This document shows positions 55,574 to 63,860 of a stretch of DNA of 64,000 nucleotides, piece by piece (position 1 is the stretch's first letter; the number at the start of each line of letters is the position of its first letter). The notes beneath the pieces are model-generated. The model was not told the origin of the DNA, did no database searches, and saw only the letters and a list, made by a program, of their open reading frames with translations. Origin of the DNA: Rhodocyclales bacterium (GTDB lineage Bacteria; Pseudomonadota; Gammaproteobacteria; Burkholderiales; Rhodocyclaceae); assembly GCA_016235745.1 (NCBI GenBank), contig JACRJA010000062.1, positions 81,380 through 145,379 of the forward strand, read 5' to 3'. The position numbers were made by a program, and so were the translations under genes.

Positions 55574-56937
55574 GCATGGGAATGCGTTGCCACCAAAGAA
55601 AATTTGTGCAAAACTTCACACTTTCCACCACCAGCGTGATCGCGATGCACGGCCTCGCCCATCGAGCCTTCCATCGGTTCCTTCCTTTCATGGTGGCGCT
55701 CGCCGCCTTGGCCGCGCTTCCCGCGCGGGCCCAGCTCACCGTCGAAATCACCGGCGCCGGCGGCCGTCTCATTCCCGTGGCCATCCCCTATCTGGCCGGC
55801 GAAGAGTCGCTGCCCGCCCCCATTTCCCAGATCGTGAGCCAGGATCTCGCCAAGAGCGGCATCTTCCAGCTCGTCGACGTCGGCATGATGCGCCTGCCCG
55901 AGGACCAGATTCCCGATTACGCCAACCTCGCCCAGCGCGGGGCCGATGCCGTGCTCGCCGGCACCGCCACGCCGGTCGGCGCAGGTCAATATGAAGTCAG
56001 GGTGCGCGTGTTCGACACCCGTCGCCAGGCCGACCTCGGCGGCATCCTCTACCGTTTCACCCCTTCGCAGACGCGCGCCACCGCGCACCGCATCGCCGAC
56101 TTCGTGTATGAAAAACTCACCGGCGTGCCCGGCTATTTCGCCTCACGGCTCGCCTACGTGGTGAAGCAGGGCAGCCGCTACGAACTGCGCATCAGCGAGG
56201 CCGACGGCAGCAATTCCGTGCCGGCACTCATCTCGCAGGAACCCATCATTTCTCCGGCATGGAGTCCCGACGGTACCAAGGTGGCCTACGTCTCGTTCGA
56301 GGCGAAGAAACCCGTGGTCTACGTCCACGAGCTCGCCAGCGGCCAGCGCCGCGCCGTGGCGAACTTCAAAGGCTCCAACTCGGCGCCGGCCTTCTCCCCC
56401 GACGGCCAGAACCTCGCCGTAGCCCTCACGCGCGATGGCATCTCGCAGATCTACCTCGTCCCCGTTTCCGGCGGGGCCCCGGTGCGCCTGTCGCGCAGCA
56501 GCGCCATCGACACCGAACCGGTCTTTTCGCCCGATGGCCGCTACCTCTATTTCACGTCCGACCGCGGTGGCTCGCCCCAGATCTACCGCATGCCGGCGAG
56601 CGGCGGCGCGGCCGAGCGCGTCACCTTCGAAGGCGAATACAACGTCAGCCCCGACGTCTCGTCCGACGGCAAGCTGCTCACCTTCGTCACGCGCAACCAA
56701 GGGCGTTACCAGGTGGCGCTGCTCGACCTGCAGACGCGACAGCAGCTCATTCTTTCCGATTCGTCGCGCGACGAATCGCCTTCGTTCGCGCCCAACGGAC
56801 GCATGATCGTCTATGCTTCAGAATCTGGCGGAAGAGGCTCCCTCTTCGCCGTCTCGACCGATGGCAAAGTCCGTCTGCGCCTCTCGGCCGAGGGGGCCGA
56901 CGTGCGGGAACCGGCCTGGGGGCCGTTGCCGCGCTAA
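55570..56937 (+). CDS. tolB: Tol-Pal periplasmic beta-propeller protein TolB
   Basis: The reading to 55570 gives 455 residues and overlaps the tolA stop (ATGA). A real signal peptide appears only from MHGLAHRAFHRFLPFMVALAALAALPARAQ (ATG at 55645), so the first 25 residues (MSMGMRCHQRKFVQNF...), encoded by an AT-rich patch, may be untranslated leader. Neither start has a clear ribosome-binding sequence. The mature protein has an N-terminal domain (LTVEITGAGGRLIPVAIPYL; DYANLAQRGADAVLAGTATP) and a six-bladed propeller with SPDGTKVAYVS, FSPDGQNLAVAL, FSPDGRYLYFTSDR and FAPNGRMIVYASE repeats. It links TolA and Pal. Confidence 0.92.
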   Translation: MSMGMRCHQRKFVQNFTLSTTSVIAMHGLAHRAFHRFLPFMVALAALAALPARAQLTVEITGAGGRLIPVAIPYLAGEESLPAPISQIVSQDLAKSGIFQLVDVGMMRLPEDQIPDYANLAQRGADAVLAGTATPVGAGQYEVRVRVFDTRRQADLGGILYRFTPSQTRATAHRIADFVYEKLTGVPGYFASRLAYVVKQGSRYELRISEADGSNSVPALISQEPIISPAWSPDGTKVAYVSFEAKKPVVYVHELASGQRRAVANFKGSNSAPAFSPDGQNLAVALTRDGISQIYLVPVSGGAPVRLSRSSAIDTEPVFSPDGRYLYFTSDRGGSPQIYRMPASGGAAERVTFEGEYNVSPDVSSDGKLLTFVTRNQGRYQVALLDLQTRQQLILSDSSRDESPSFAPNGRMIVYASESGGRGSLFAVSTDGKVRLRLSAEGADVREPAWGPLPR

Positions 56938-56978
56938 GCCCGTTTTTGTTCGTTCGTCTCCCACCCATCCATAGGAAC

Positions 56979-57518
56979 ATGAACCAAATGCACATGAAAA
57001 AGCTGCTCACCCCTGCCGTGCTCTGCCTTGGGCTCATCCTCTCTGCCTGTTCCTCGACCGGCTCGGTCGAGGAAGGCGCGGGCAAGGTCGAAGACCGCAA
57101 CGCCGGCGCCGTGAAAACGGTCACGCCGCCGAGCTCGCGCAGCCAAGCGCTGGCCGCCCTGCGCGACCCCAATAGCCCCCTGTCCAAGCGCAGCATCTAC
57201 TTCGACTTCGACAGCTACGTCGTCAAGCCGGAATTCCAGTCGCTGGTGCAGACCCACGGCCGCTTCCTGGCGCAGAACCCCGATCTCAAAGTCCTGATCC
57301 AGGGTAATGCCGACGAGCGCGGCAGCCGCGAATACAACCTGGCGCTCGGCCAGAAACGGGCCGAGGCGGTCAAAAACGCCCTCGTGACCTTCGGGGCGCG
57401 TGAAGATCAGGTGGAAGCCGTGAGCCTGGGCGAAGAAAAGCCCGTCTGCACCGAGAAGACCGAAGAGTGCTACGCGCAGAACCGCCGCGCCGACATCCTC
57501 TATTCGGGTGAATTCTGA
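56979..57518 (+). CDS. pal: Peptidoglycan-associated lipoprotein Pal
   Basis: The 179-residue outer-membrane lipoprotein has the signal KKLLTPAVLCLGLILSACSS (lipid Cys near 24). The OmpA-type domain starts near 69: IYFDFDSYVVKPEFQSLVQTHGRFLAQNP, IQGNADERGSREYNLALGQKRAEAV and YAQNRRADILYSGEF, which bind meso-diaminopimelate in peptidoglycan. Three ATGs (56979, 56988, 56994) are possible; the first sits close behind ATAGGAA and the second has better spacing. It lies 41 bp after tolB. Confidence 0.94.
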   Translation: MNQMHMKKLLTPAVLCLGLILSACSSTGSVEEGAGKVEDRNAGAVKTVTPPSSRSQALAALRDPNSPLSKRSIYFDFDSYVVKPEFQSLVQTHGRFLAQNPDLKVLIQGNADERGSREYNLALGQKRAEAVKNALVTFGAREDQVEAVSLGEEKPVCTEKTEECYAQNRRADILYSGEF

Positions 57519-57532
57519 CGGAGCCTCGCGCG

Positions 57533-58309
57533 ATGCCCAAGCCCTTCTCCTGGCGTACGGGGGTGCTGCTCGCCGCAGCCGCGCTGAGCCAGCCGGCTTT
57601 CGCCCTCTTCGCCGACGACGAGGCGCGCCAGGGCGTCGCCGACCTCCGCTTGCAGGTGCAGACGCTCAACGAGCGCGTCGATGCGATGGCGCGCTCGCAG
57701 CTGAGCCAAAGCAACGACATGGAGCGACTGCAGGAGGACGTGCGCCGGCTCACCGGACGCATCGAAGAGCTGCAGTACAAGCTGGATCAGCTAGAGAAGC
57801 GGCAGAAGGATTTCTACCTCGATCTCGATGCCCGGCTCAATGCGCTGAGCAGCGGTGGTGCCGCCGCGTCTGCCCCCTCGCAGGCCGCGGCACCGTCCGC
57901 GACGGCTCCCGCTGCGCCTGCGCCGGCGTCCGCCCCGGCAGGTAATGCCAAGGCGGAGTTCGATGCGGCGCTCGCCAAGCTCCAGGCGCGCGATGCGAAG
58001 AATGCGTTGGCGGCCTTCGAGACCTTCCTGCGCCAGTATCCCAACGACGCCCAGGTACCGGCGGCGCATTTCTGGGCCGGAACGGCGGCGCTGCAGCTCA
58101 AGCAGTACGAGACGGCGCGGCGCCATTTCGCCCGGGTGGTCTACGACACGCCCAAGCACGAGCTCGCGCCCGACGCCATGCTGGGCCTGGCGAACGCCCT
58201 GCAGGGCATGGGCGACGAAGTCGGCGCCACCGACATGCTCAAGCGCCTGGTCGAACGCCACCCCAACCCCCCGGCGGGCCAGATCGCCCGCCAACGCCTG
58301 GGGCGATGA
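57533..58309 (+). CDS. cpoB: Cell division coordinator CpoB (YbgF)
   Basis: The 258-residue periplasmic protein has a signal peptide (VLLAAAALSQPAFA, cleavage near 25). An N-terminal coiled coil runs about 32-100 (LRLQVQTLNERVDAMARSQ, MERLQEDVRRLTGRIEELQ), which trimerises in E. coli CpoB. A low-complexity Ala/Pro linker (about 108-140) and TPR repeats (about 142-255; AKAEFDAALAKLQARDAKNALAAFETFLRQYPND) follow. It coordinates PBP1B and Tol during division. The queE start overlaps its stop. Confidence 0.9.
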   Translation: MPKPFSWRTGVLLAAAALSQPAFALFADDEARQGVADLRLQVQTLNERVDAMARSQLSQSNDMERLQEDVRRLTGRIEELQYKLDQLEKRQKDFYLDLDARLNALSSGGAAASAPSQAAAPSATAPAAPAPASAPAGNAKAEFDAALAKLQARDAKNALAAFETFLRQYPNDAQVPAAHFWAGTAALQLKQYETARRHFARVVYDTPKHELAPDAMLGLANALQGMGDEVGATDMLKRLVERHPNPPAGQIARQRLGR

Positions 58310-58956
58310 AGGAAAGCAAGCGGCTGCGCGTCAGCGAGATCTTCGCCTCCCTGCAGGGGGAATCGACGACGGTGGGGGTGCCCACCGTCTTCGTTCGCCT
58401 CACCGGCTGCCCCTTGCGCTGCCGCTGGTGCGACACGGCCTACGCTTTCAGCGGCGGCGAGCGCCTCACGATCGACGAGATCCTCGCCCGGGTCTCGGAC
58501 CTGGGCTTGCCCGAAGTGTGTGTCACCGGCGGCGAGCCGCTGGCACAAGCGGCCTGCCGCGAATTGCTCGCGACGCTCGCCGACGCCGGCCACCGCGTCT
58601 CGCTGGAGACGAGCGGGGCGCTGCTCATCGCGGGGCTCGACCCTCGCGTGCGCTGCGTGATGGATCTCAAGGCGCCGGGCTCGGGCGAAGCCGACAAGAA
58701 CCTGTGGGACAACCTCGACCACCTGCGCCCGCACGACGAGGTGAAGTTCGTGCTCGCCGGGCGCGCCGACTACGACTGGGCCAAGGACGTCCTGGAGCGA
58801 CACGGTCTCGCCCGCCGCGCCACGGTGCTCTTCTCGCCGGTGACCGGGGAACTGGCGCCCTCGACGCTCGCCGACTGGATCGTAGCCGACCGCCTGCCGG
58901 TGCGATTCCAACTGCAACTGCACAAGATTCTGTGGGGCGATGCGCGCGGCAAGTGA
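58306..58956 (+). CDS. queE: 7-carboxy-7-deazaguanine synthase
   Basis: The 216-residue radical SAM enzyme makes the deazaguanine core for queuosine in tRNA. The cluster motif is [21 protein letters not shown] near 31-51 (the family's CxxxCxxC variant with three Cys). [21 protein letters not shown] and LETSGALLI are conserved. The opening [15 protein letters not shown] is typical. It overlaps cpoB by four bases. A folding role with QueC (next gene) in preQ0 synthesis is established for the pair. Confidence 0.92.
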   Translation: MKESKRLRVSEIFASLQGESTTVGVPTVFVRLTGCPLRCRWCDTAYAFSGGERLTIDEILARVSDLGLPEVCVTGGEPLAQAACRELLATLADAGHRVSLETSGALLIAGLDPRVRCVMDLKAPGSGEADKNLWDNLDHLRPHDEVKFVLAGRADYDWAKDVLERHGLARRATVLFSPVTGELAPSTLADWIVADRLPVRFQLQLHKILWGDARGK

Positions 58957-58996
58957 AGCGCCGTCGCGTCCCTCTCTTTGCGTAAGGATTCCCGCG

Positions 58997-59680
58997 ATGA
59001 AGGACGTCTCCTCTCGAAACGCCGTGGTGCTGCTCTCCGGCGGGCTCGATTCGAGCACGGTGCTGGCGATCGCCCGCGCCGAAGGCTACCGTCCCTATGC
59101 CCTGTCGGTGGCCTACGGCCAGCGGCACGACGCGGAACTCGCGGCCGCGGCGCGCGTGGCCCGGGCGCTGGGCGCCGTCGAACATCGCGTCGCCCGCGTC
59201 GATCTGGGCGTTTTTGGCGGCTCGGCGCTCACGGACGAAGCGATCGCCGTGCCCGAGACGCCGACCGAGGGCATCCCTGTCACCTACGTGCCGGCGCGCA
59301 ACACGGTGCTCTTGTCGGTGGCGCTCGCCTGGGCCGAGGTGTTGGGGGCCCGCGATCTCTTCATCGGAGTCAATGCCGTCGACTATTCCGGCTATCCCGA
59401 CTGCCGGCCGGAATTCATCGCCGCCTTCGAGGCGCTGGCCAACGTCGCCACCAAGGCCGGGGTGGAAGGCGCGCGTTTCCGCGTCCACGCGCCGCTCATG
59501 CACCTGTCCAAAGCCGAGATCATCCGCCGGGGGCTGGAACTGGGCGTGGATTATGCGCTTACCGTCTCCTGCTATCAGGCGGACGAGGAAGGGCGCGCCT
59601 GCGGCCGCTGCGACGCCTGTCGGCTCCGCGCCCAGGGGTTCGCCGCAGCGGGCGTGCCCGATCCCACCCGCTACCGCTAG
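58997..59680 (+). CDS. queC: 7-cyano-7-deazaguanine synthase
   Basis: The 227-residue ATP-dependent enzyme converts 7-carboxy-7-deazaguanine and ammonia to preQ0. The PP-loop [18 protein letters not shown] is near residue 9, [17 protein letters not shown] near 35, [20 protein letters not shown] near 95, and the zinc-binding end has [25 protein letters not shown] (four Cys). The start at 58997 has TAAGGA upstream; the frame extends to 58940 without homology. It closes the tol-que region. Confidence 0.94.
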   Translation: MKDVSSRNAVVLLSGGLDSSTVLAIARAEGYRPYALSVAYGQRHDAELAAAARVARALGAVEHRVARVDLGVFGGSALTDEAIAVPETPTEGIPVTYVPARNTVLLSVALAWAEVLGARDLFIGVNAVDYSGYPDCRPEFIAAFEALANVATKAGVEGARFRVHAPLMHLSKAEIIRRGLELGVDYALTVSCYQADEEGRACGRCDACRLRAQGFAAAGVPDPTRYR

Positions 59681-59755
59681 CGCCCGGCTCCTGCTTGGCA
59701 AAAGCGCGGCGATCGGCGTAGGATTATCCTCGATACGCACACGGCCTTTCGCTCG

Positions 59756-61807
59756 ATGCCCCCTCCCCCTGCCCTGCCGGAACTGCCTGTTTCCAGCCTC
59801 GTCGGCCCCGGCGACCGGCGCCGGCTCGACCTGCTGCTCGCCGGGCTCGACCTGCTCGATCAGGCGATCGCCGTGTTCGACGCCACGCCCAAGCTGGTGG
59901 CCTGGAACCGCGCCATGCAGCGCCTGCTCGACTTCCCCGAAGACCTGGTCCATGAAGGCACGCCTTTCGAAGCCTTCGCCCGCTTCAACGCCGAGCGCGG
60001 CGAATACGGCGAGGGCGACATCGAGCGTCTGGTGGCCGAACGGGTGATGGCCGCGCGTGCCTTCCAGCCGCACTACTTCGAACGCGAGCGCCCCAACGGC
60101 CGCATTCTGGCGGTGCGCGGCGTGCCCATCCCCAACCTCGGATTCGTGTCGCTGTGGACCGACATCACCGAGCAGCGCCGCTACGAGCGGCTCATCGAGG
60201 AACAGAACCAGACGCTGGAAGCCCGGGTGGTCGAGCGCACGGCGGCGCTCGCGCAAGCCAACGAAGAACTGCGCGCCGCCCAGCGTGAGCTCGACCAGAC
60301 CGCCGAGGCGCTGCGTCGCTCGGAAGAGCGCCTGCGTCTCATCCTCGATTCCATCCCAGCGATGGTGGCCTATCTGGACGCCGACGAGCGCTACCGCTTC
60401 GCCAACCGGGTCTATGCCCGCTGGTTCGGCCTCGAACAGGACGAGATCGTCGGGCGCACCGTGGCCGAAGTCACCGGCCCCGACACCTATGCCCAGATCG
60501 CAGCGCCGCTGGCGCGCGCCCACGCCGGAGAGACCGTCAGCTACGAATACGCCCGCCGCAACGCCCAAGGCCGGCTAGTCCATGCCCGCAGCACCGTCGT
60601 GCCGGAGCGTGACGAGCAGGGCGCGGTCGTGGGATTCTTCGTCCTCTCGATCGACATCACCGAGCAGAAGGCGCATCAGAACGCCCTCATCCAGGCGCAG
60701 AAGATGGAGGCGATCGGGCAGCTCACAGGGGGGCTGGCGCACGACTTCAATAACCTCCTCACCACCCTCATCGGCAACCTCGAAGGGCTCAAGCGCTATC
60801 TGGGCGACTCGAGCGCCGTGCGCGAATATCTCGAACCGGCGCTGGCGGCGAGCACGCGCGGCGTGGCCCTCATCCGGCGGCTGCTCACCTTCGCGCGTTC
60901 GCAGCCCCTCGCGCCGCAGGCGGTCGAGGTGGGCGAACTGGTGCGCTCCATGAGCGTGATCCTCGAACGCACGCTGGGCGAGACCATCGCCATCGTGCTC
61001 GACCTGCCCGAGACGCCGCTCCACGCCTATGCCGACGCGCATCAGCTCGAGAGCGCGCTCCTCAACCTCGCCCTGACCGCGCGCGATGCCATGCTCGAGC
61101 GGGGCGGGACCCTCACGATTCGCGTCCGCCCGGACACGACGGACGACGCGGGGCAGTGCGTGCGTTTCGAGGTCGCCGACACGGGCTGCGGCATCGCCGC
61201 CGAGCAGATTTCCCATGTCTTCGAGCCGTTCTATACCACCAAACCCTTTGGCCGCGGCAGCGGTCTGGGGCTGGCGATGGTCTATGGTTTCGTGCGCCAG
61301 TCGGGCGGCGACATCCGGGTGCACAGCGAGCCCGGCCGCGGGACCACTTTCTCCTTCACGCTGCCGCAGGCCCCGGCAGCGGAGGGTGCCCGAGGAACGG
61401 ACGAGGCGCAAGACGATGAAGCCCCCCCCTCGATTCCCCGCATGGTGCTGCTGGTGGAAGACGAACTGCCGGTGCGCCACGTCCTGCGCCAGCAGCTCAT
61501 GGCGCTGGGACACACCGTGCTCGAGGCGGCCAACGCGCACGAGGCGCTGGAGCTGCTCGAGCACGTCGAGGAGATCGAGCTGCTCGTCACCGATGCGGTC
61601 ATGCCGGGCGAACTCGACGGCCGCAGCCTCATCGCCCGCGCCCGTGCGCTACGACCAGCCCTGCCTACCGTGCTGGTCACAGGCTATGCCCACGACGAGG
61701 GTCCGCCGGTGGATGGCTACGTATTCCTGCCCAAACCCTGTACCCAGACCCAACTCGCTCAGGCGCTCGCCGCCGCGCAGCGCCTCAGAGCCGGAACGAC
61801 CCGATGA
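59756..61807 (+). CDS. Soluble hybrid histidine kinase with PAS domains and receiver
   Basis: The 683-residue protein has no transmembrane helix. The N-terminal PAS (about 25-140; AVFDATPKLVAWNRAMQRLLDFPE) precedes a coiled coil (about 148-205) and a second PAS (about 200-320; LILDSIPAMVAYLDADERYRFANRVYARWFG). The H-box is LTGGLAHDFNNLLTTLIGNLEGL near 325. ATPase motifs DTGCGI and GRGSGLGLAMVYGF are present, but the N-box reads LLNLALTARDAM, with Thr where Asn normally coordinates Mg-ATP. The C-terminal receiver (about 565-680; VLLVEDE, VTDAVMPGELDG) carries the phosphoacceptor Asp. Its stop overlaps the regulator gene by four bases. The stimulus is unknown. Confidence 0.87.
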   Translation: MPPPPALPELPVSSLVGPGDRRRLDLLLAGLDLLDQAIAVFDATPKLVAWNRAMQRLLDFPEDLVHEGTPFEAFARFNAERGEYGEGDIERLVAERVMAARAFQPHYFERERPNGRILAVRGVPIPNLGFVSLWTDITEQRRYERLIEEQNQTLEARVVERTAALAQANEELRAAQRELDQTAEALRRSEERLRLILDSIPAMVAYLDADERYRFANRVYARWFGLEQDEIVGRTVAEVTGPDTYAQIAAPLARAHAGETVSYEYARRNAQGRLVHARSTVVPERDEQGAVVGFFVLSIDITEQKAHQNALIQAQKMEAIGQLTGGLAHDFNNLLTTLIGNLEGLKRYLGDSSAVREYLEPALAASTRGVALIRRLLTFARSQPLAPQAVEVGELVRSMSVILERTLGETIAIVLDLPETPLHAYADAHQLESALLNLALTARDAMLERGGTLTIRVRPDTTDDAGQCVRFEVADTGCGIAAEQISHVFEPFYTTKPFGRGSGLGLAMVYGFVRQSGGDIRVHSEPGRGTTFSFTLPQAPAAEGARGTDEAQDDEAPPSIPRMVLLVEDELPVRHVLRQQLMALGHTVLEAANAHEALELLEHVEEIELLVTDAVMPGELDGRSLIARARALRPALPTVLVTGYAHDEGPPVDGYVFLPKPCTQTQLAQALAAAQRLRAGTTR

Positions 61808-62517
61808 ATACCGCCGAGCCTCGCCTCCTCGTCGTCGAAGACGATCCCGACGTCGCCCGTCTCATCTGCCGCAGCCTGGGCGAATTCGGCTTTGCCTGCG
61901 ACGTGGCCGCGAGCGGCCGCGCCGCGCTCGACGCCGTGCGCACCCGCACGCCGGAACTGACGATCGTCGATCTGGGGCTGCCGGACATGGACGGCCTGGC
62001 GTTGATCGCCGAGATGCAGCGCCTGCACCCCTGCGCCGTGCTCATCCTCACCGGCCGCGCGGGCGTGGCCGATCGCGTGCTGGGGCTGGAGCTGGGGGCG
62101 GATGACTATCTCATCAAACCCTTCGAGCCGCGCGAGCTGGTGGCCCGGGTGCGCTCCATCCTGCGCCGCTACCAGAAGACCGCCGCCCCGACCCCTGCAT
62201 CGCAAGAGGGCTGCGCGCATTTCGCCGGCTGGCGCTATGACCCGGCAAGCCACACCCTCACCGATCCGCAAGGCGGCAGCACGCGGCTCTCCACCGCCGA
62301 AGCGCAGCTGCTGATGCTCTTCCTCGCCCATCCCAACCGCATCCTCTCGCGCGAACGCCTGGTAGGGGACCGCCCCGTCGAATCGTACGACCGCAGCATC
62401 GACGTGCGCATCTCGCGCCTGCGGCGCAAGCTGCGCGACGATCCGCACGACCCGCGCCTCATCAAGACGGTCTATGGCGCGGGCTACCTCTTCGCCGCCC
62501 CCGTGCGCTGGGAGTAA
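61804..62517 (+). CDS. OmpR-family response regulator
   Basis: The 237-residue protein has a receiver domain (about 7-120): [14 protein letters not shown], phosphoacceptor Asp in [13 protein letters not shown] near 58, LTGRAG switch and [13 protein letters not shown] with conserved Lys. A winged-helix DNA-binding domain follows (about 135-232; [51 protein letters not shown]). The ATG overlaps the kinase stop, so the pair forms a phosphorelay, presumably kinase His, receiver Asp, then the regulator. Target genes are not evident. Confidence 0.9.
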   Translation: MNTAEPRLLVVEDDPDVARLICRSLGEFGFACDVAASGRAALDAVRTRTPELTIVDLGLPDMDGLALIAEMQRLHPCAVLILTGRAGVADRVLGLELGADDYLIKPFEPRELVARVRSILRRYQKTAAPTPASQEGCAHFAGWRYDPASHTLTDPQGGSTRLSTAEAQLLMLFLAHPNRILSRERLVGDRPVESYDRSIDVRISRLRRKLRDDPHDPRLIKTVYGAGYLFAAPVRWE

Positions 62518-62552
62518 AATTCCTGCCCATCCCTACCGCACGAGACCATCCC

Positions 62553-63044
62553 ATGAACGATTCCTCCCGCCCGTTCCGTATCCTCGGCATCCAGCAGATC
62601 GCGCTGGGCGCGCTCGACAAGACGCGGCTTGCCCGCCTGTGGGTCGAGCTCTTCGGCCTGCCGGTGACCGGCACCTTCCGCTCCGAGCGCGAGAACGTGG
62701 ATGAAGACATCGTCGCCCTGGGCGCGGGCCCCTTCAAGGTCGAGGTCGACCTGATGCAGCCGCTCGATCCGGAGAAGAAACCGGCGGTGCACGCCACCCC
62801 GCTCAACCACGTCGGCCTGTGGGTCGACGACCTGCCCAAGGCGGTGGAATGGCTCTCGGCGCATGGCGTGCGTTTCGCCCCCGGCGGCATCCGCCGCGGC
62901 GCGGCCGGCTACGACATTTGCTTCATCCACCCCAAAGGCAACGACGAATTCCCGGTGAGCGGCGAAGGCGTGCTCATCGAGCTCGTCCAGGCCCCGCCGG
63001 AAGTGATTGAGGCGTACGCGACGATCGCCGCCGCGGCGCGCTGA
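62553..63044 (+). CDS. VOC-superfamily protein (glyoxalase/methylmalonyl-CoA epimerase-like)
   Basis: The 163-residue protein has two beta-alpha-beta-beta-beta modules: [24 protein letters not shown] near 14-37 and [24 protein letters not shown] near 86-109. The conserved metal-ligand positions include His in NHVGL and Glu in [11 protein letters not shown] near 140. It resembles lactoylglutathione lyase- and methylmalonyl-CoA epimerase-type proteins. The convergent gene remnant is the carrier end of an acyl-CoA carboxylase, so a propionate/methylmalonyl-CoA role is plausible but not proved. A terminator follows. Confidence 0.75.
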   Translation: MNDSSRPFRILGIQQIALGALDKTRLARLWVELFGLPVTGTFRSERENVDEDIVALGAGPFKVEVDLMQPLDPEKKPAVHATPLNHVGLWVDDLPKAVEWLSAHGVRFAPGGIRRGAAGYDICFIHPKGNDEFPVSGEGVLIELVQAPPEVIEAYATIAAAAR

Positions 63045-63056
63045 TTTTTCGCCCAG

Positions 63057-63087
63057 AAAAAAGCCGGCCTCTCGGGGCCGGCTTTTC
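63057..63087. terminator. Bidirectional intrinsic terminator
   Basis: An 8-bp perfect stem AGCCGGCC / GGCCGGCT (63062-63069 and 63076-63083) is flanked by A and T runs that extend the stem and provide U tracts on both strands. It separates the VOC gene from the convergent carboxylase remnant. Confidence 0.85.
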
Positions 63088-63110
63088 TTTACCTTTGCAG
63101 GGAAGGAGGA

Positions 63111-63209
63111 TCACTCGAATTCGAGGATCACCTCGTCCACCGCCAGGCTCGCGCCCGGCTTGGCGACGATCTTCTTCACCTTGCCGTCCTGCTCGGCGCG
63201 CAGGATAGA
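63111..63209 (-). pseudogene. C-terminal end of a biotin carboxylase/biotin-carrier subunit, cut by mobile DNA
   Basis: The minus strand from the stop at 63111 reads, toward its C-terminus, ILRAEQDGKVKKIVAKPGASLAVDEVILEFE. This is the last part of the biotinyl-lipoyl domain of an acetyl-/propionyl-CoA carboxylase alpha subunit. In intact proteins the biotinylated EAMKMEN sequence comes just before ILRAEQDG; here the reading stops at about 63209 and non-homologous DNA follows. The rest of the gene is not in the window. The chain as present cannot carry biotin. Confidence 0.8.
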
Positions 63210-63230
63210 AGGATATTTTCTGGACAAAGA

Positions 63231-63249
63231 TATCAGGTCCCGGACGATT
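63231..63249 (+). repeat. Left terminal inverted repeat of the IS481-family element
   Basis: TCAGGTCCCGGACGATT (63233-63249) is the exact inverse of the sequence at 63842-63858. The outermost bases are TA here and TG in the right copy. Confidence 0.8.
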
Positions 63250-63759
63250 CTGTAGCATTTTTAATGCAAATTTCATGTTTTTGACTTCCTTGGAACTCGC
63301 TTTGCTCGTTTTCCGCGTACCATCTTTTCATGGCTCCGATGGGTGAGACATGCCCCAGAGCCTCCTGAGGGATGTGGTGATTGTACAGCCAGACGTAGCG
63401 CTGAATCGTCGCCTCCTGCGCTTTGCGGCTGTCGAAGCGATGGGTGGCAAGCACCTCGCTGATGCGTCCGTTGAAGCGCTCGCCCCTGCCGTTCGTTTGC
63501 GGACGGCGAGGTTTGGTCAACCGATGCTCGATGTCGAGCGCCTGGTACGGTTCATCGAAGGTGAGGATCGTACGCAGACGAAAGAGGCTGCATCAATGAG
63601 CGAACACAAGAAGCTCGGGGTCTTCAGCGTCGGCGACGTCGAATGGCATCCTCCGACACCCTGAGTTCCCGGGCAAGGCGGCGCACCAGCAGACTCGATT
63701 TGGATGGTGCGCAGGGCCGCAGGGGTCGTGGTGGCGTTCTTGTGCAGTCGGACCATCAT
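63233..63759 (-). pseudogene. IS481-family transposase, frameshifted and missing its catalytic core
   Basis: The N-terminal MMVRLHKNATTTPAALRTIQIE (from 63759) is continued after a frameshift by SSLLVRRLARELRVSEDAI, the helix-turn-helix. Then homology jumps to FDEPYQALDIEHRLTKPRRPQTNG, followed by ERFNGRISEVLATHRFD and RYVWLYNHHIPQEALGHVSPIGAMKRWY, the C-terminal part with the last catalytic Glu (ERF). The segment with the two catalytic Asp residues is absent. It cannot make active transposase. Confidence 0.85.
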
Positions 63760-63841
63760 GACTTTTGCCCCTGTAATTCATCGAGCAGCCCACGCATCGC
63801 CTCGCGACCTATGAATAATGCACGACGTCGTGGATCAATGC

Positions 63842-63860
63842 AATCGTCCGGGACCTGACA
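63842..63860 (+). repeat. Right terminal inverted repeat of the IS481-family element
   Basis: AATCGTCCGGGACCTGA (63842-63858) followed by CA, giving a TG at the element end. It is the perfect inverse of the left terminal repeat over 17 bases. Confidence 0.8.

Larger units (their letters stand above)
63231..63860 (-). mobile_element. Internally deleted IS481-family insertion sequence
   Basis: A 630-bp unit has 17-bp perfect terminal inverted repeats and a disrupted transposase between them. Full-length IS481 elements are about 1 kb, so several hundred bases are lost. No target duplication is visible at its borders: the left side abuts about 21 bp of unidentified sequence after the carboxylase remnant, and the right side abuts an IS256-type transposase fragment. 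Confidence 0.8.

Noticed and set aside
63210..63230. Target-site duplication of the IS481 element
   Set aside because: The bases left of 63231 do not match those right of 63860, so no duplication can be called.
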